DNA of 64,000 nucleotides from NCBI GenBank assembly GCA_031002005.1, contig JARYHS010008074.1:9494924-9558923 (forward strand), given 5' to 3'. The notes beneath the pieces are model-generated. The model did not search any database, had not been told where the DNA came from, and saw nothing but the letters and a program-made list of their open reading frames with translations. The translations under genes and the position numbers were made by a program. Of the stretch, positions 1 to 11,583 are shown piece by piece. Numbering within the stretch: the first letter of the stretch is position 1; each line of letters starts with the position of its first letter. This stretch comes from Vandiemenella viatica. Its lineage: Eukaryota > Arthropoda > Insecta > Orthoptera > Morabidae.

Positions 1-76
1 GATTAGAAAATAAAAGGGGAAAATAGGTATGTAGGGAAATTGCCACCGGAGCAATTGCTTTGTTACAGTTAAATTA
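1..76 (+). mobile_element. 3' tail of a non-LTR retrotransposon (LINE family C)
   Basis: Bases 31-50 (GTAGGGAAATTGCCACCGGA) match the end of the better preserved LINE copies at 13252-13300 and, reversed, at 22770-22820. The sequence then runs to an ATTAAATTA-type end as in those copies. Only the 3' untranslated tail is inside the window; any coding part lies before base 1. The assignment rests on repeat comparison within this window. Confidence 0.7.
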
Positions 77-956
77 CTCTTCCACCAGCTCCTTCCCACC
101 ATTCCAAAAACTTGCTCAAGTAGACCCCCTAACCTCAATCATCTGGCACAAAAAGTGCCAATCTCCTTAGTCCTCCGATTACAACAGACCCCACTGTAAG
201 TCTTGTAATGTGCACCCTGCAACCAACACTTTAACTCTTGTTTTCCTATTGTAGGGTACGTCATTTGGGAAATTCATCACACCATTAACCACCTTACTTG
301 CAAAAATTTTCCTGCTTTATACACGGATCTGACTGATCATACTGATGGATAGTATTTTGACAATCATAGGCAATAGTATTCACTTAGAATCCTGACTGCT
401 CTGTTTCAACATACTCCATGACGCATTATCATCAACAGCAAAAACTTTAATCCTTGTTTCATTGTTCATGTCATTGTACCTACTAGGATTTTACCGGAAA
501 CTGAGGGGAGCTGCACTCCTTTCTTTATATGTCCCTCCCTCTGCCCCTTTACACCCTGCTTTACCTCCTGTTATTTTTTATTTGCATTTTTAAATATCAT
601 TTTAATGTTTTTATATATCTGTAATTGTTTAATTTGAATACTCATCTTTTTTCTTTGCATTTATTTTTAACCTCGCCTCTTTTCTTTTGTATTGTCGTAC
701 GTATTATGAATTTCTCACACCAAACATCCTGCCTCTACATCTGCACTGTTCACTTCATGTTCTACTATTGAAGAAGTAAAATTGCTGCAGAGGGATAAAT
801 TCATTTGTGCAGTATCTGTGATAACATACACACCACATCTCTAATGTACTCATCATTGAGGCACAAAGCCATAAACAAAACAAAAATGTATACACACTAC
901 TGAAATACATAACACTTGATTCAAATTTTCCAACAAACTACGAAAACTGTATGATG
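77..956. other. No recognisable feature
   Basis: AT-rich sequence with no long reading frame, splice-like exon or repeat that I could match elsewhere in the window. It may be the body of the Penelope-like relic whose hammerhead-like end follows, but I see no coding trace to prove that. Confidence 0.4.
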
Positions 957-1045
957 GACCATTTTCTGCAGATTCAGTAGCCTTGAAGAATATCCCAGGT
1001 TGGCTGGGATTGAAATGTCAGCAGTGACACTGCAGAAAAATTAAA
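957..1045 (+). ncRNA. Hammerhead-ribozyme-like motif, probable Penelope-element end
   Basis: Three helices can be drawn around a degenerate hammerhead core. Stem I pairs TTTTCTGCAG (962-971) with CTGCAGAAAA (1030-1039). The core is TTGAAGA (983-989), where CTGANGA is expected. Stem II pairs ATCCCAG with CTGGGAT (990-1010). The second core block is GAAA (1012-1015). Stem III pairs TGTCA (1016-1020) with TGACA (1025-1029). Penelope-like retroelements are known to carry hammerhead motifs in their terminal repeats, and two such elements occur later in this window. The first core base is altered and 11 unpaired bases separate stem I from the core, so it is probably a decayed, inactive copy. Confidence 0.5.
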
Positions 1046-3650
1046 AAAGTAATTAAAACTGCAAATTTTCTTTCTGTGCGGAGTTTTGCTTTTGAACAAA
1101 TCTCCATATGGATCTTAAAGAAATTAAACACATTAAAAGTAATTGGTTTTGACTGTCGCCTAATATAACAATTATCTGAACCCATTTCACTTACAGCATT
1201 TTATAGCGAAGAATAAGCACAGGAATACTGCAACGATGTGTCTTGCGAGCCTGTACGCAGTGGTCTGTTCAGAGGGGAAGGCAACGCGAGGGTGTGGTGA
1301 GGTGACGAACGGGATGAGGGAAACATGGCCTTCAGCCTACAGTTCAGAGCGAACAACGTATAGGAGTAATTTTAACAGTTATTATTTTCTTGTTGGGTAT
1401 GTATGTTTTTGTACCACTGTAGGCAACATCAACTGATAGTTTTTAAGCTTCATGTACTCTGTATCTTTGCTTGTGTAAGTATTTAATGAGATGGCAGTCT
1501 GTTTTAGGAGTGAGAATTTGCTTCATTATATAATTGCAGAGTAATGGAGGCCATTTGACAGATTCTTGGCCTATAGATTTGTAACATGCTGTTATTATAT
1601 ACTTTGTTATTATATATTGTGTTATTTGTTACCTTTACTAGTTTTTTTCCTGATTTCTTGCTGTGATTAGCTGAAAACATTGTGTGAGTGAAAAATTTAT
1701 GGTAAAGTTTTGCATGTATTGACACGGTACATGTTGTCAGATATTTGTCCACTGTCTGATATTTTTGTGATTTATTTTTAGTGCAGATAGTTATTCAGAA
1801 TATATAGTTGCCACACATATTTCTTATGAAAATAATAGTACAAGGTTTGATATCAACAAAAGCTACAGCTGAAATGATTTCCATATAATAGTACCTGACA
1901 ATTTATTTGGTGCTAGAGAAATTTTCAGGCGCTGCGGATTCTGTTCCTTTTCCATATTTTCATGTATATCCTGTGAAACAGTCAATAAAAATGTACTGTA
2001 TAAGGAACTATGTTCTACCACAAAAACATATTTTTAAAAATTTACAGTATTCTTAATGCCAGTGGAAATTCAGTTTCCACAATATATAAACAACTGAGGA
2101 CTAGTTTTGTGATGTTCTTCGACACTGTGGTGATAAAAGGAATCAGCATCTTAACGTCAAGTTTGTTCCTCTGAAATTTGTCTGCTTTCGATTACTATTC
2201 CCTATTGGTACTTACATGATAAATACTTAAATGCTTCAGTGTTGTGGAATACAGGTCATGAAATGTTAAAAATGTATTCAAGTTATTTTTTGTTATTCTA
2301 ATCTTTGTTACTGTTGTATTTTCATTACAGCAGTTAATATTTGTGTACAATGTGTCTGTGAATTTGATTTCTTTAACTAAAATTCAGACATTGACTGATT
2401 GTTTAGTTATGTCTCATGATGTAATTGAAACTGGAGTACTTAAATTGTATTTTAGCTGATCTGTAATGTCTTCTATATTAATCAGGATAAAAGGCTGTTA
2501 TGTCTTGAAACATGCTGGTGTGCCTTAAGATTAATAAGGATGAATGTGTAGTCAGTGGATGGAAGTATTTATTGGAGTGTTACAGTTTATTGTTTGTACT
2601 TCTCAAATCATTTGAATGCTTTCATCCGGATCAGACAAAACTTAAAACACGAAACATGATTTGGAAATGATTATCTTGCAGGAATAAGAATTTATGATAG
2701 GCTGGCAAGCTGGTATTAGATTAATCCTTGCTTTCAAAATAAGAAGAGCATTTTCTGGTGATAACACGAAAAAGGAAACATTCAAAAATGAAAATGGTGT
2801 CTTTTCAAATTCTTGTAAAATGAGATGTGGATATAAATTATTATACACTATTAAAACTGTTTATAGGTGGCTGCAAGAAGAAGCATTGTGTTGGGGACAC
2901 GTGTAGGCAAATAATTATTTCTCATGAGGAGATTCTGTGAAAACTTTTCATTTCCCCTCCATGCCACATATCTAGCTTTGGTGTTTACTCCATAAACATA
3001 TTTATTTTATTTCATTTTTGCAATTGTTATATTCTGATGCTGTCCAATTTTTGGGGCTTCTATTTCTTGTAATCACCTGCTGTCAGTTAAGACTGGTATA
3101 CTGGTACACTGTCTATTTTTTAGATGGTTTTCATCCTCACTAAACATATAAAATGTGTGTGTGAAAAATATAGTATTAGTCCAGCACTTGTAAAGTATTA
3201 AAACAGTTTATAAAAAAGCCATGTATTTTGCAATTTTCAGTATTTTCTTTAAAAGAATTAATAAAAAAAATGTGTGTATGTATCTCCTGATGCTGGTCAA
3301 ACAGCAGTATATTTCCTAGTTTTGTCTATCGACAATTTTTTTTCCTTTCTATAATTTTATGATAAGGAAATTATGAATATCTACCTATATTTTCTGTTTT
3401 TCACAATTCATTCTGATATATGAATGATAACTAGTCATGTAGTATACTTAACTACATATTAAGTATAAAATTAACATGTATTCCTTCATTATGTTTGTAA
3501 TTTTTTTACTACTTAGAATTGCAAAGTTTTTAAATAAACTTTTTAGTCCTGTATATTTCTTTCATGTATCTGGTATATTTCGCTGGGATTTGTCTATTAT
3601 TCTTTTGAGAGCTGAAAGTAATATGCAGATTTAGAAACTTATTCCTTTTG
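1046..3650. other. Unassigned AT-rich sequence with a small GC-rich patch
   Basis: Mostly AT-rich non-coding sequence. At about 1225-1365 there is a GC- and CpG-richer patch containing a 66-codon open frame starting at 1236 with no recognisable domain. It could be a promoter-proximal exon or simply a repeat fragment. A second open frame at 2694-2906 (70 codons) is also unrecognised. Confidence 0.3.
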
Positions 3651-3654
3651 TTTA

Positions 3655-4650
3655 ATTTCGAAATTGAAAGTTAATCAACATGGATTCTGGAAGATAAGAT
3701 CAGGGGGAACACAACTCGCCCTATTTACACATGACATAATGACAGCTTCATAAATTGATGCAATTTTTTTGAATGTTCAGAAAGCTTTCAATTCTGTGCC
3801 TCACAATCGACTTATAGTGAAGATTCGAGCATACGGTATATCGGAGCAACTTTGTGGATAGATATAGGATTTTCTAACTGGTTGTTCACAGTGTGTCATT
3901 GTTGCTAGCCTCTTCTAATCTAGATGTTACATTGGGTGTCGCTCGAGGAAGTGTGATAGGGCCACTTCTCTTCTTAATTTTCACAAACAATCTTGGAGAT
4001 TGTTTGCTAATGTTATTTCGGCATGGTGCAACTAATGGCAACTTAAAAAGTTCAAGACAATCTACATAACTAGTAAAAATAATTTGTTTATTCTGAAATA
4101 CAAAGTAAACAGTTCAGTTATTGATATGGCTGATTCCGGACATGAAGTATTTGGGTGTAACAGTATAGAGCAACATGAAATGGGACTTGCATATTAATTT
4201 GGTCATCAAATTTTGAAAAATTGTAATGCACAAAGGAGATAGCGTACAAAACTCTCATGCGTCCACATTCAGTTACTGTTGCACCATTTGGGACCAGTTT
4301 TGCAGGGGCCTGATCGACAGTACAGAAAAAGTACAGAGAAGAACCGCTCGATTTGTGATTGCTTCCTAAAGTCCTTGTGAAAGTGTCACAGAATTGATTC
4401 GTAAATTTGGCTGGGATACACTGGTACAGAGATGGCGTAGGTTTCGTTAAACTTATTGGTAAAAATGCTTACATTCATTTTCATTTGTGAGGGCGATGAA
4501 ATATTTTGTCCGCCAACGTATTAAGGCCACAATGACAGGAGTGATAGTATTAGAAAAATAAGATGCCTCACTGATATTTGTATGAATTGTTTCTTCCTTC
4601 GTGCTTGTTGGGATTGGAATGCACGGAGTAAAGATTAATTTTGTGCAAAG
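3655..4650 (+). pseudogene. Decayed LINE reverse transcriptase (family F)
   Basis: With several stops and shifts, the plus strand reads as the second half of a non-LTR retrotransposon ORF2. Bases 3775-3850 read as QKAFNSVPHNRL followed by KIRAYGIS, the palm region. Then comes a degenerate RGSVIGPLLF-type motif near 3945-3975, and the thumb and C-terminal part (LGWDTL-like and YRDG) up to about 4470. The best preserved relative in the window is on the minus strand at 54546-55310, and 3' tails of the same family lie at 49060 and 60400. It encoded the enzyme that copies element RNA into the chromosome by target-primed reverse transcription. It is clearly dead. The clade (CR1 or Jockey-like) was not resolved. 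Confidence 0.75.
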
Positions 4651-4930
4651 CCCCCTCTGCCACCTTCAATTTTAGGAATTGGCTGGTTAACTAATTTTGA
4701 AAAATAGGTTAATACATTACCTTGTTACTGATTTTACTAAAAAAAATAAAAAAAAAAATAAAAATCAAAATTTAAACAAAAAAATCCAACATTTACATTA
4801 TGAATTTTGCATTTTTATAAACAATTTTAAATTTACCCCGAAAACGCTCAAAACTGTTGTTGCGTTTTGAATGACGTCACACCACTGGAAACAAAACAAA
4901 ATGGCAGGTGTCAGTTTTATTTAATTAAAA

Positions 4931-5167
4931 ATGAATTCCTTGTTTTATAAGCACTGTGTAGTGCCCCAGTGTAAAAGCACAACAATAAAAATGCCAAACA
5001 AGATTTTTGTATACGTTGCAAACAATGAACAAATACAGAAAAAGTGATTAAAACTTGAAATGGAGGATGCTCATAGTTTATCTGCAGATTCGAGAATCTA
5101 TTTTTGTGAAGACTATTTTGATGGAATTGTTGGTGCACAATATTTTTCTAAATCTAAGCAAAACTGA
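4931..5167 (+). pseudogene. Broken THAP-domain (zinc finger) reading frame
   Basis: From the ATG at 4931 the frame reads a THAP-type C2CH finger start (HCVVPQCKS at residues 8-16). It continues to a TGA at codon 39 exactly where the family has its invariant tryptophan (TGG), and after that to FCEDYF, where the family has C-x2-H-F. So the fourth metal ligand is tyrosine, not histidine. The frame ends at TGA 5165-5167. THAP domains bind DNA and occur in P-element-type transposases and in host regulators. Both the stop and the lost ligand say pseudogene. The rest of the protein is not visible downstream. Confidence 0.6.
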
Positions 5168-7965
5168 TGAATTTTGCAGACCCACTACATTTCAAGTATT
5201 GATAACATAATAAGGAAGTTGTTGTGATTTTATGATTTAAAATCTTTCTTTAGTGTTACGTTTAATATAATAAACACACACTGGTAGCACTATCATTACC
5301 GTGGTGCCACAATCTGATGATAGATTTTTATGCAGCTCGATGGAACAAATCAAAAGTAAAGAATCAAAAAAATTAATATCTTCCTTGGTCCTTGGGATAT
5401 CTTAACTGAAAGGTGGTGATGTTGGGCTAAGATGAAGCTTAGACCAGACTGAAAATTGGCAGTTCCATAGTTTTAAAATTTGCCACATCTGTTTTTGAGG
5501 ATATACTTTTCTAGAAAAGGTGTATATGAAAGCAAAAAGAAATGTAGCTTAGACGTGATGCAACTGAAAAGTTACTAAATGGCAAACAATTAATAGTGCT
5601 GAACAACCACCATTTTCTGAGACATTGTTCATGCCAAAGATAGTATCAAAGTGTAGAACGAAATCTATTATTATCTCCCATAGCTGTCCCTTGCATAGAC
5701 CAGAATGCATTTCAGCCTAACCACATCACCGTTCTTTACTACTGTTTGTGTTGCTAAATCCTGATTCCATAGTGAATTATACTTATCTTTCAACATATAA
5801 TTGAGAACAACTGTATTAACCTGACAAAAATTGCTACAAATGTAAATTTAACAAGTAACCTGTTCTGTTCTGCGAAAATGTCAACTACTTTCGCGTAACA
5901 TGACGTAGTGCTTTCTCTTTGGTGTTTGTAGTCACGTGACTGAATGCTGATTTTGTTGAATTTATTTTCTAAAAATAATAATAATCTTTATCTTTTATAA
6001 TAAATAATTTTGTTTTTGGTATCCCCTTAGCATGATTAATCATTAAAAACTGCTATGCGTCCGATTTATTCTTAGTGCACACAAGCCTATTGCTAAGTAT
6101 ACATGTAGATATAGAAGCTCAGATTTTTTTCAGTTTTGTACTCTTATGTGTGGTCACTTTGTTGAGAAGGTGAAATGTATGTGCTTATAAGATACTCACT
6201 TCTCTTGTATAATGAATCTCATTTATCATATTATTTCATTGGTATTATTATTTTACTAAACACATTTCATGAAATATTTTTTACACACTGTATAGAGATT
6301 ATAAGGAAACAGTCATCAACGTGCACTGAGAATAGAAGTTTCTTACGGAATAAAATGCTCAACATATTGATTTACGGATGACTGCGTAAGAAGCTTCCAA
6401 AAATCGAAGTAGCAGACATAGCGTGACAAAATTTTGAATAAACAATTGTTAGAGCACAAATTGCGATATGTTTGGATTATTCCTAGCAGTTTTTTAAGAT
6501 ACAGACTAGGAATTAAAAAAGGAGAAATAAGTGAACGATGAGAAGTATAATTTATACATCAATATATAGAAATGGCCATTGCTCACAGATGTTTTCACTT
6601 TTTGTTAATAAAACTGCAGTAAAATGGGCTGAAATTATTTTACCTTTTTAAACCAAATCTCATCCTCTAGTTTGTGTGGAGCACCCTGTTTGATAGATGA
6701 GGCTCTAGCCATGGAATAATCACCAATGTCAAGAGTCAACAGCCGAGAAGAGGAGCACAAGAGCGGGGATAGTCCAGGCCACATTCTCCCCTTAAGGTTT
6801 GAATTCTTTTACTAAAGGTGGACAAGTCTCAAATGACCAGTGGTAAGACCCTGCTTCAAGGAAATGAAATCTTGACTCGCAAATGTAATGAAGCGTTCTT
6901 AAAGGGTAAAGTGTTTTGGGCAGGTAGATTGTAACTTTGAAATGGAATTAGGATGACTTGTGTTACATGTTGGGTTTCATGAGATAATGTGGAGGATTTC
7001 TTATCTGGGGAACCTAATCTAAGTTGCACACTCGACAGTCGGGGATTTGTAAAGCTCATCAAGTTGGAAAATGAATGATGAATATTACCAGTTTAGTGAC
7101 AGAACTATTTGACAAGGGTAGACTCTATGCCTAAACCAGATGTATTAGAGGTCAATGACAAAATAGAGAAAATGTATGTTGAAATTTAATTCAGAATCTG
7201 ATGAAGTACTGGCCAATCATAAGTACAGATGTAGAAAAGGTGTATACTGTATAGTATTTCGGTGAGGAAAAAGAAATGTCTGAGGAAGGTGAACCGTGGT
7301 GAAACATATAAACTGGTCTAGCAAATATATTAATCAAGTTAACTAAGATAATAATTCTGCTAGAGAAGTAATATTTAGTGGCTTTTCTCAGATTGTAACC
7401 TCGTCAATCGAGCATGCAATGCAAGGCACGTCGGGATTTGGGGTTGAGTTTGTTGTAAGCGAGACCTGAAGGGTAAAAAATGTAATTCGTGTTTTATCAG
7501 GTGGTCATGCTGGGAAAGAGGACAAAACGAATGTTTCCAGACTATCAAACCAAAGACGGGGACTAGTATTTGAGAAATGCAATTAGTAAAAGTTTATTCT
7601 AGCCTTCTTGGATATGCACACACTACACGATTCTGCATCTAGAGGGTATTCACTGTCGACAACAGAGTTCCACAATGCCAAGTGCTTTAGTTGGAAGCAA
7701 TCTGTAAAATGTCAGCTGGAGTAAATCTGGTGACTATAGCAAGAAAAAAACTGGACTGATTGTTATGTAAGTATTACAAACACTAAAAAAAAAATATATG
7801 CACTACCACTCAAAGATTATGCACTTACCAAATGATTTATTTTATTTCAGCTCACCGATATACATGTTTCATTCCGTAAAAAATAATGAATGACAATATG
7901 TTACCAAGTATTTTTCAATATCTTCAGGAGTTAAAGAGTTCCTATTTTCAGACAGAATTAGCTTA
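5168..7965. other. Unassigned sequence
   Basis: No coding region or repeat that I can assign. A weak inverted similarity exists between about 5406-5450 and 5690-5735 (GGTGATGT..GGCT cores), which might be the ends of a tiny decayed element. The open frames here (6175-6381 plus, 6856-7062 minus) show no known domain. Confidence 0.3.
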
Positions 7966-7968
7966 TAA

Positions 7969-8455
7969 GGGGCCATCAGTAAATTATGTCACACCTTGAG
8001 GGGGGGGGGGGGACGTGTCATAAACTTTGTGACATCACATGCATAATTTGTATCACTTTTTGGCTCGTGGCGGAAAATGAAGATGTTGACACATCGTATG
8101 TTCCCAACACTATTTAAATCAAGAATTAAGTGACTATCATGCCAATATAAACAGAATCAAGGAATGGATTTAAAATCCATGGACACATGATTACTCAATT
8201 TAGAATCATTAAAACAATTTTTATGTTTTTTTATATTTTCTTAAGTGTTTGATTTATTGTTGATATGATTTAAAAAAAAAGAAATTCATAAATCATTTTG
8301 GAAGTGCTGTTTTAATTTATAAATTTAAAATTGCAAAATATGTGACGTCACACCAGGGGAGGGGGGATCCCACAAATGTGGCAACCTGTGACATGGGGGG
8401 GAGGGAGGGGTCCAAAAATCATGAATTTCCTGTGATGTAATTTGTAGATGTCCCC
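7969..8455. mobile_element. 487-bp MITE with TAA target duplication (PIF/Harbinger-like)
   Basis: Terminal inverted repeats of 25 bp match at 19 positions: the left end starts GGGGCCATCAGTAAATTA (7969) and the right end, reversed, starts GGGGACATCTACAAATTA (8455). TAA flanks both sides (7966-7968 and 8456-8458), the three-base duplication typical of PIF/Harbinger insertion. There is no transposase frame inside, so it is non-autonomous. Both subterminal regions hold a run of G (about 7995-8010 and 8350-8410) next to a TGACGTCAC or TGACATCAC block. ISL2EU-like or other TIR elements remain possible. Confidence 0.65.
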
Positions 8456-9116
8456 TAAGCCGAAAACAATCGTGATTGGGCAATACTTGTCCAGTGACTG
8501 CTAGGAACATTAGTCTGGCAAAGATTGTGAGATCCCACTTAAATACTTGTTAAATGATTGGATCTTTTGCAGTCCTGTGTTTGATTCAAACATCCTACTG
8601 ATTTTACTTTTAACTTTTTCTCCAATTTCACCAGGGACAGCATTTAAAGAAGAAATTGTTTTGTGAAGCAACGGAATAGACTCGTGGAGGGTTCCACCCA
8701 GGGCCGGATTTATTTTATTTATTTATCGTATGGCAGTTTAGACACTTTTAAGAACATTGATAAAATATATTACACTGCAACTTTACAAGATTAAAGACAT
8801 ATATCTAGTTTATCAATTCCTGAATTACCAGCGGGAAGTCCACAGGATCACCACTGTAAAATCTTATAGGGCATTCTTCAATAATATGACCAATATTCTG
8901 AATCTATCCCATTCGCATAAGGGGGATGGTTGCTTGCCCCACTTGTACAGGGAGTGTGCGCATCTGCCATGCCGAGTTCTGATTCTGTTGAGTGTGGACC
9001 AAGTTGTACGAGGTAAATCAAAACCTGTGTACAGTCCACTCCTGGATCCAAGCTTTGGTGATGTTAAAATCTTCACGAATAGCATCCCTCGCTGATGTCG
9101 ATGGTGGTTTTCTAGA

Positions 9117-9381
9117 GCGAAGCCTGTTTTTTTTTTTTTTTTGTATCTGCTTTACGTCTCTTTTTAACATCGAGGTCTTTAGAGACGGGAAAGAATGGGG
9201 GGGAAGGAATTCGGCCATGGCCTTTTGAAGGAAGCATCCCGGCATTTGCCTGGAGTGATTTGGGGAAACCATGGAAAACCCAAATCTGGATGCCCGGACG
9301 GGGGTTCGAACCGCCGTCCTCCCGAATGCGAGGCCAGAACGCTAACCGTTACACCGCCCCGCTCGGTCCGCGAAGCCTGTT
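9117..9381 (-). mobile_element. tRNA-derived SINE (SINE-1) with 12-bp target duplication
   Basis: The element proper is 9129-9369, flanked by perfect GCGAAGCCTGTT copies (9117-9128 and 9370-9381). On the minus strand it starts with a tRNA-like head having an A box (GTAACGGTTAGCG) and a B box (GGTTCGAACCC). The conserved non-tRNA body follows (CAAATCACTCCAGGCAAATG, then CTCTAAAGACC), and it ends in a poly-A seen here as poly-T at 9129-9142. SINEs are transcribed by RNA polymerase III from the A and B boxes and moved by LINE enzymes. It sits inside the LINE ORF2, so it is younger than that LINE. Confidence 0.93.
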
Positions 9382-9413
9382 GATGTTGGCATCCTTAATA
9401 TCTTGGTGGATCG

Positions 9414-9473
9414 GTAAGTTTCTGTTATCCATTATTCTCACGTGTAAGTTTCTGTTGTCCATTATACTCACGT
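9414..9473. repeat. 30-bp direct tandem duplication inside LINE D
   Basis: Two 30-bp units (9414-9443 and 9444-9473) differ at two positions. Each starts GTAAGTTTCTGTT and ends CTCACGT. The length is a multiple of three, so the duplication by itself kept the LINE frame open. Confidence 0.85.
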
Positions 9474-11164
9474 GTAAGAGCATTTATCCGTCGCAGGTTA
9501 GGTGGTGGTATGTGGCTCAGTATCGAGAGCCATCTTGTGGGAGTAGTCTTGATCACGCCTGCAATCATACGCATAGCGTGTTATTAAGTTGGGTGTCCAC
9601 TTTTCTCACGTGCGGGCTATTCAAACAGACCGGGGCACAGTACTCGGCAGCCGAAAAGACAAGACCCAGAGCGGAGAGTGGAGGCCGATGCACCCCAGGA
9701 GGTATTGTTTTTAGCTTCTCAGTCATTTTCGTTAGATGATTATTAAAGTATAATGTTCGATCAAGGGTAACACCCAGGTACTTTGGTGTCTTATTGTGGG
9801 TAAGAATGGTTTCTTCGAACCGTAAATTAAGTTCCCTTCTAGAGAGTTTGCTATTTAGATGGAAGCAGGTAACCTCTATTTTAGAAGCATTGGTTTGGAT
9901 TCGCCACCTACGGAAATATTTTTCCATTGTTTCCAGGTCTTATGTTAGGATTTCTTCAGACGTTTCGATTGACCTGCACCTCGTGGCGAGAACCCAGTCG
10001 TCGGCATAGCCAAACTTTTCTGATCTTGTTTTCGGCATGTCTGCGATATACAGGCTGAAAAGGATTGCAGCAAACACTGATCCCTACGGTAGTCCGTTCT
10101 TAAGTTTCCTCTGAGAGCTGATATCGGTGCCCATGACAACCTGGAACACCCGGTCATTAAGCATGTTGTCTAACAGGCGTGCAATAAGTTTGCAGGAAAT
10201 TACACGAAGAAATTTATATATCATGCCCTCTCTCCACACTGTATCGTAAGCTTCCGAGAAGTCGATAAATACAGCTCAAGTTTTTAGTTTTCTTTGGAAT
10301 TCTGCTTCGATATAGGTAGTTAGAGAAAGAACTTGATCTACACAGATTCGTCCTGGTCGGAAGCCTGCCTGTTCCGCTGGGATCGCTTCAAACAGTCTCT
10401 GGCTGATTCTGTTATATATAAGCCTCTCCATTAGCTTGTAAGTCACAGACAATAGAGCAATTAGTCTGTAGTTTTTTGGGCTGTCTGCATGCTTACCTGG
10501 TTTTAGTATGGCTTTTATCTTAGAGCGTTTAAATTCCTGTGGAATGTTGCCAGACTGCATGACGTTCGTAAAAAATTGCGCCAGCCATTTTTTTGTGTAC
10601 TTGCCGCAATTCATTAGGAATTCAGGGTGTATGTTGTCAAACCCTGCGGCTTTTCTTGGCGAGGTTTTCTTATCGGCCTCTGAAATATCTTCGGTGGTAA
10701 AGGGGTGGGAGTATTTGGTTTCTGTGGCTTCATTTTTTAAGATTTTCAGCTCTCTCTTCACTTGGATGGTTTGTGCTTTATCTTTTGGTGCCCTGGATGT
10801 ACTTACTATGTGTGAGGCCGCTTCGTTTGGGCTAATGGTCGTTTTTTTGGCGTTGTGTGGGGGCACCACTCCCTACTTTCTTTAATAACGACCACGCTTT
10901 CCTGCTCGACGTCTGGAAGTTGAGGCTTTCCACTGTTTCCGTCCATTTCTCCCTTCTTGCTGCATCCAGACTGTGTAGGAGCTCGTCTGCTATTTCCTGA
11001 TCACCTGATTCAAGAAGGATCTGGTACAGTTCATCACTGTTTTGAGACCAGCCTGAAATGTACTCTTTACGGTACCCTCTTGGTATGGGCCGGATTAAAA
11101 CAGCTCGGAGCCCGTAGCATTTACTAATTCCTGTTACGTGGTTAATCCGGTACTAGTTGCACCG

Positions 11165-11570
11165 TCAGCCGTGAGTTTCTAGACCTTTAATTGCCTTCGA
11201 AAGTGACGAATAGTGTACGTTAATGAAATTGATATCTCGATATATAGTATCACAATCAAATGCGCACTACACAAACACACGCAATTCGATCATCATCAAA
11301 ACTTGTGTAAGAGGAATCTCAGACAGACGATCCTTATAAAACAGTACACGGGCTGGTGCTTTTAGGAACATTTTTTTCCCCACTTGAAATTACTTTGTTA
11401 ACAGAAGGAAAAAGAGAACGCATCTGTTTTGCAATGCGATGTAATCCATGCGCCAAACATGTAACATGGATAAGATTGGGGAAAAATACTCGAAGCGACT
11501 GACCAGCTTTTAATATATGCGAAACTGCGTCTGTAGTCACCTTGTGACAATCACTCTCCGATTCAAGGTC
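11165..11570 (-). pseudogene. hAT-type transposase relic (central domain)
   Basis: Minus strand, about 11565 to 11350, reads TTDAVSHILKAG, then LIHVTCLAHGLHRIA with the C-x2-H motif of the catalytic core region of hAT-like transposases. A shift at an A-run (about 11370) is followed in another frame by KAPARVLFYKDRLSEIPL, and near 11190 by SSLSKAIKGLETHG. The upstream half is cut off where Harbinger element A starts (11584), and the downstream half ends at the hAT MITE flank. It is a dead fragment older than its neighbours. Confidence 0.65.
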
Positions 11571-11583
11571 GGGCCACCCTAAA

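Larger units (their letters stand above)
8864..11080 (-). pseudogene. LINE ORF2 reverse transcriptase relic (family D)
   Basis: Read from high to low coordinates: linker (about 11080-10870, including EKWTETVESLNFQTSSRKAW); RT fingers (10660-10290: PRKAAGFDNIHPEF, then YRLIALLSVTYKLMERLIYN and QAGFRPGR); palm motif A (AVFIDFSEAYDTVW near 10270); motif B as NGLP-stop-GS, with TAG for the usual Gln near 10100; the catalytic YADD at 10008-9997; then KYLGVTLDRTL and FSAAEYCAPV toward 9620; and a Cys/His C-terminus (RTRHGRCAHSLYKWG) around 8950. It would have reverse transcribed the element RNA. In-frame stops, a deletion of about 15 codons near 9700 and the SINE insertion make it dead. It resembles Jockey/I-group enzymes; the exact clade is not settled. 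Confidence 0.85.
8712..11086 (-). mobile_element. 5'-truncated LINE (family D) in a hAT MITE
   Basis: Insertion limits are set by the 10-bp target duplication GGGCCGGATT at 8702-8711 and 11087-11096. The 3' end, on the minus strand, is an (ATAA)n-like tail ending at 8712. The 5' end lies in the linker between endonuclease and reverse transcriptase (PRGYRKEYISGW), so the endonuclease domain was never inserted. The element is interrupted by a SINE at 9129-9369. Confidence 0.85.
8692..11163. mobile_element. Small hAT-type MITE split by a LINE
   Basis: The left end CAGGGCCGGATT begins at 8700; the right end AATCCGGTACTA stops at 11155. Without the inserted LINE the element is only about 70 bp. 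The flanks GTTCCACC (8692-8699) and GTTGCACC (11156-11163) agree at 7 of 8 positions, fitting the 8-bp target duplication of hAT elements. The right terminus is mutated, so the assignment is fair rather than strong. A better preserved relative lies at 34929-35124. Confidence 0.55.

Noticed and set aside
5406..5735. MITE between weakly inverted GGTGATGT blocks
   Set aside because: The similarity is short and gapped, without a target duplication.
8699..8712. CAGGGCCGGATTTA as the start of a long hAT element covering 8.7-11.1 kb with its own gene
   Set aside because: The coding content is a LINE with its own 10-bp duplication, so the hAT part is only a tiny MITE.
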